From Bacillota bacterium (GTDB lineage Bacteria; Bacillota; Clostridia; Peptostreptococcales; Anaerovoracaceae): a DNA stretch of 9,470 bases. A model generated the notes under the pieces. That model did no database searches and was not told the DNA's origin. It was given only the letters and a program-made list of their open reading frames with translations. Below, piece by piece: positions 7,363 through 9,470 of this stretch. The position numbers and the translations under genes were made by a program. Position 1 is the stretch's first letter, and each line of letters opens with the position of its first letter. The stretch lies in contig JAFOGM010000051.1 of NCBI GenBank assembly GCA_017386805.1, positions 1-9,470 of the forward strand. Reading direction: 5' to 3'.

Positions 7363-8013
7363 ATGAAACAGGACAGGGCTCGCGTGAGTCGAATCTTATG
7401 GGTCTGTTTGATCTTCAGCATAGCTGCGCTATTCATCTCAGTGATCAACCGGATCCTGGAACCGGTACTGGGGTCTGTGGCTGAACTCCATGTGAAAACT
7501 ATGATCCATCGCAGCGTCAACGAAGCGGTGGCAGAGTCCTTTTCCGATGGCAGCCTGGATCTGCAGCTGATGCAGGTGAAGACTGCCGGCAACGGACACG
7601 TGACCATGATCCAGGCGGACATGGCTGCGGTCAACGAAGTCGTATCGGTGCTGACCGGGAGGATCCAGAGAAAAATCGGGGGATTGGGAGAAGAACGTAT
7701 CAGTGTCCCCTGGGGAAACGTTCTGGGAAGCCAGATTTTGACGCAGATGGGCCCAAATATGAAAATGAGGATTATCCCTGTAGGAACGGCAGAAGTAGGG
7801 TTTAAAACGGAATTTGAGAGCTCGGCCATCAATCAGACCCGTCATCGCATTTATTTGGAAGTCTGTTGTACAGCCAGGATCCTGGCGCCGTTCACCATGG
7901 AAAAAGTAGAGACGAAAAGTGAGATATTGATGGCAGAAACCGTGATCGTAGGGGATACGCCTCAATCTTATGTCTTCGTTCCGGAAGAAAGTATCTTGGA
8001 TGTGGTACCATAA
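7363..8013 (+). CDS. yunB: Sporulation protein YunB
   Basis: YunB is a sporulation protein of unknown biochemical role; in Bacillus subtilis it belongs to the mother-cell sigma-E regulon and is needed for normal spores. The 216-residue product has a basic N-terminus, one transmembrane segment at about residues 11-28 (ILWVCLIFSIAALFISVI), then NRILEPVLGSVAELHVKTMI, the PVGT segment from residue 139, the family signature INQTRHRIYLEV at 156-167, and ETVIVGDTPQSYVFVP near the C-terminus. It is somewhat shorter than my recollection of the ~250-residue Bacillus protein. ATG 7363 is chosen because it follows GGAGG by 7 bp; an in-frame GTG at 7345 lies inside the terminator stem. Its ribosome binding site is part of the codY terminator. 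Its presence indicates a spore-forming lineage. Confidence 0.88.
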   Translation: MKQDRARVSRILWVCLIFSIAALFISVINRILEPVLGSVAELHVKTMIHRSVNEAVAESFSDGSLDLQLMQVKTAGNGHVTMIQADMAAVNEVVSVLTGRIQRKIGGLGEERISVPWGNVLGSQILTQMGPNMKMRIIPVGTAEVGFKTEFESSAINQTRHRIYLEVCCTARILAPFTMEKVETKSEILMAETVIVGDTPQSYVFVPEESILDVVP

Positions 8014-8025
8014 GTGTGGTATAAT
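7996..8025 (+). promoter_or_regulatory. Sigma-A extended -10 promoter for hflX
   Basis: TGGTATAAT at 8017-8025 is a perfect extended -10 element. A weak -35, TTGGAT, lies at 7996-8001 with an 18-bp spacer. Transcription would start near 8032, about 27 nt before the hflX ATG. The -35 and spacer overlap the last codons and stop of yunB. An 8-bp palindrome TGGTACCA (8003-8010) lies in the spacer. Confidence 0.65.
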
Positions 8026-8058
8026 AATGAAACCTATTGAAACACACAGGAGGAATCC

Positions 8059-9348
8059 ATGGTTAAATTCGGAGAAAACAATGAAGTGATCCAGGAAGAA
8101 GACGGAAGAGCCATTCTGGTTGGACTGCAGCTCAATGAAGATATCTCGTATTCCATGCAGGAATTATGGGGTCTGGCGGAAGCTGCCGGTGTTACCGTTC
8201 TTGGAGAACTGATCCAAAATAAAGAAAGAGCCGACAATGCCACTTTGATCGGGAAGGGAAAAGTGGAAGAGTTGGCAGAACTCTGCGCCAATATGGGTGC
8301 GGATACCGTCATCTTCAACGATGAACTGTCCGGGATGCAGCTGAGAAATCTGGAAGACCGATTGAACGTCCGTGTCATCGACCGTACGATCCTGATTCTG
8401 GATATTTTCGCATCCAGAGCGATTTCCAGAGAAGGGAAGCTCCAGGTCGAATTGGCGCAGCTTCAGTACAGACTTCCTCGTCTTTTAGGTTTTGGTAACG
8501 CTTTATCCCGTCTGGGCGGGGGGATCGGTACCAGAGGTCCCGGGGAAAAGAAGCTTGAGACCGACCGTCGTCACATCCAGAGACGTATGGATGACATCCG
8601 TGCAGAGCTGGCGGAAGTGAAGGAGCATCGCAGTACCCAGAGACAGAAGCGCCAGAAGAGCGGATTGCCGGTGGTGGCTCTCGTTGGCTACACCAACTCC
8701 GGTAAGTCTGCTATCATGAATCGCATGATGTCCATGACGGATAAGGAAGAGAAGGCGGTATTTGAAAAGAATATGCTGTTCGCTACCCTGGATACATCCC
8801 AGAGACTGGTGAAAATGGATACCAATCAGGAATTCATTCTGATCGATACCGTTGGTTTCGTAAGTAAACTTCCTCACACTCTGGTGAGAGCGTTCAAAGC
8901 GACGCTGGAAGAAGTGGTTTACGCAGATTATCTGCTCCACGTGGTGGATTCTTCTTATGAAGCTGCGGATTTCCATATCAATGTTACAGAAAGTGTACTG
9001 AAAGAACTGGGAGCGGAAGGAAAAGAGAAGCTTCTGGTTTATAATAAGATCGACCTTTTGGAAGATCGTTCCCATTTATTCGAGGGCGGAAAGAATTCCA
9101 TTGCGGTATCTGCCAAGACCGGAGAAGGCTTCGATGTTCTTCTGGAAAAGATCCAGGGAGCTCTGTTCGGTGATCTGCAGATGGTGAAGCTGGTGATTCC
9201 CTACGACAGAGGGGATCTGTCCAACTATCTGTGTCAGAAGATCAAGCCTCAGCGCATGGAATATCAGGCAGATGGCACTTGCTTCGAGATCCTGCTGGAT
9301 GGCGCTGACAGAAACCGTTTTGCGGATTACATGAAAGATTGGGAGTAA
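8059..9348 (+). CDS. hflX: Ribosome-associated GTPase HflX
   Basis: HflX is an Obg-HflX superfamily GTPase that binds the 50S subunit and can split stalled ribosomes under stress. The 429-residue product is full length. The N-terminal HflX domain (about 1-200) includes NKERADNATLIGKGKVEEL, the region VIDRTILILDIFASRA, and the glycine-rich GGGIGTRGPGEKKLETDRR segment. The G domain has G1 GYTNSGKS (210-217), a G2 threonine in FATLD, G3 DTVGF (263-267), G4 NKID (329-332) and G5 SAKTG (351-355). A C-terminal domain of about 60 residues follows. AGGAGG at 8048-8053 precedes the ATG by 5 bp. It probably has its own promoter (7996-8025) and is followed after 3 bp by a YigZ-family gene, suggesting a two-gene operon. 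Confidence 0.97.
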   Translation: MVKFGENNEVIQEEDGRAILVGLQLNEDISYSMQELWGLAEAAGVTVLGELIQNKERADNATLIGKGKVEELAELCANMGADTVIFNDELSGMQLRNLEDRLNVRVIDRTILILDIFASRAISREGKLQVELAQLQYRLPRLLGFGNALSRLGGGIGTRGPGEKKLETDRRHIQRRMDDIRAELAEVKEHRSTQRQKRQKSGLPVVALVGYTNSGKSAIMNRMMSMTDKEEKAVFEKNMLFATLDTSQRLVKMDTNQEFILIDTVGFVSKLPHTLVRAFKATLEEVVYADYLLHVVDSSYEAADFHINVTESVLKELGAEGKEKLLVYNKIDLLEDRSHLFEGGKNSIAVSAKTGEGFDVLLEKIQGALFGDLQMVKLVIPYDRGDLSNYLCQKIKPQRMEYQADGTCFEILLDGADRNRFADYMKDWE

Positions 9349-9351
9349 AGT

Positions 9352-9470
9352 ATGATTCGTTACAGCACGATACAAAAAGAAGGACAGGCGGAACTGATCA
9401 TTGAGAAGTCCCGTTTTATCGGTTATGTAAAGCCGGTGGAAACCCGTGAGGAAGCAGATGCCTTTATCAA
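9352..9470 (+). CDS. YigZ/IMPACT-family protein, N-terminal fragment
   Basis: Only the first 39 complete codons lie in the window. The product starts MIRYSTIQKEGQAELIIEK, then SRFIGYVKPVETREEADAFI, which fits the N-terminus of the YigZ (UPF0029/IMPACT) family, where a KSRFI motif is followed by a segment of the form PV..EEEA..FI. Members are small proteins of about 200-215 residues; the eukaryotic relative IMPACT regulates Gcn2, but the bacterial role is not well defined. The ATG is 3 bp after the hflX stop, with GGGAG (9341-9345) overlapping the hflX end as a ribosome binding site, so translation is probably coupled. The call rests on a short stretch. Confidence 0.75.
   Translation, partial: MIRYSTIQKEGQAELIIEKSRFIGYVKPVETREEADAFI

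Overview
This is a chromosomal housekeeping and accessory block from a spore-forming, low-to-mid GC Firmicute. It is most likely a member of class Clostridia, possibly Lachnospiraceae-like. The pointers are strong AGGAGG-type ribosome binding sites, a CodY regulator, the spore protein YunB, and the gene order dprA-topA-hslV-hslU-codY, which resembles the Bacillus smf-topA-gid-codV-clpQ-clpY-codY cluster. Every gene reads on the + strand. No mobile element, tRNA, rRNA, CRISPR array or horizontally acquired island is visible.

Layout. Bases 1-1174 hold the 3' part of a ComM/YifB-type AAA+ protein. It overlaps the DNA-uptake protein gene dprA (1171-2316) by 4 bp. An 80-bp AT-rich gap follows, with a possible promoter and a small hairpin. 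Then come topA (2397-4466), hslV (4482-5018) and hslU (5031-6446), separated by only 15 and 12 bp. After another 80-bp gap lies codY (6527-7306), closed by a strong intrinsic terminator. That terminator's 3' arm also carries the ribosome binding site of yunB (7363-8013), a sporulation gene. A good extended -10 promoter at the end of yunB probably drives hflX (8059-9348). The start of a YigZ/IMPACT-family gene (9352 onward) follows 3 bp later and runs off the window. The longest non-coding gaps are 80 bp, so no stretch over 300 bp lacks a gene.

How the genes relate. comM and dprA form a translationally coupled pair for processing incoming single-stranded DNA. topA sets supercoiling. hslV and hslU encode the two halves of an ATP-dependent protease. 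codY encodes the global nutrient and GTP-responsive repressor that also restrains competence and sporulation genes in Firmicutes. hflX is a ribosome-associated stress GTPase.

I found no convincing previously undescribed system. The points most worth a second look are: (1) the yunB ribosome binding site locked inside the codY terminator, with a sigma-E-like -10 element near its apex; (2) a CodY effector pocket lacking the arginine that holds branched-chain amino acids in Bacillus; (3) an HslV without the N-terminal serine used by the Bacillus homologue, plus a one-residue deletion in a conserved motif; and (4) the absence of trmFO and xerC/codV from the cluster. Comparisons with Bacillus and E. 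coli proteins are from memory and were not computed.
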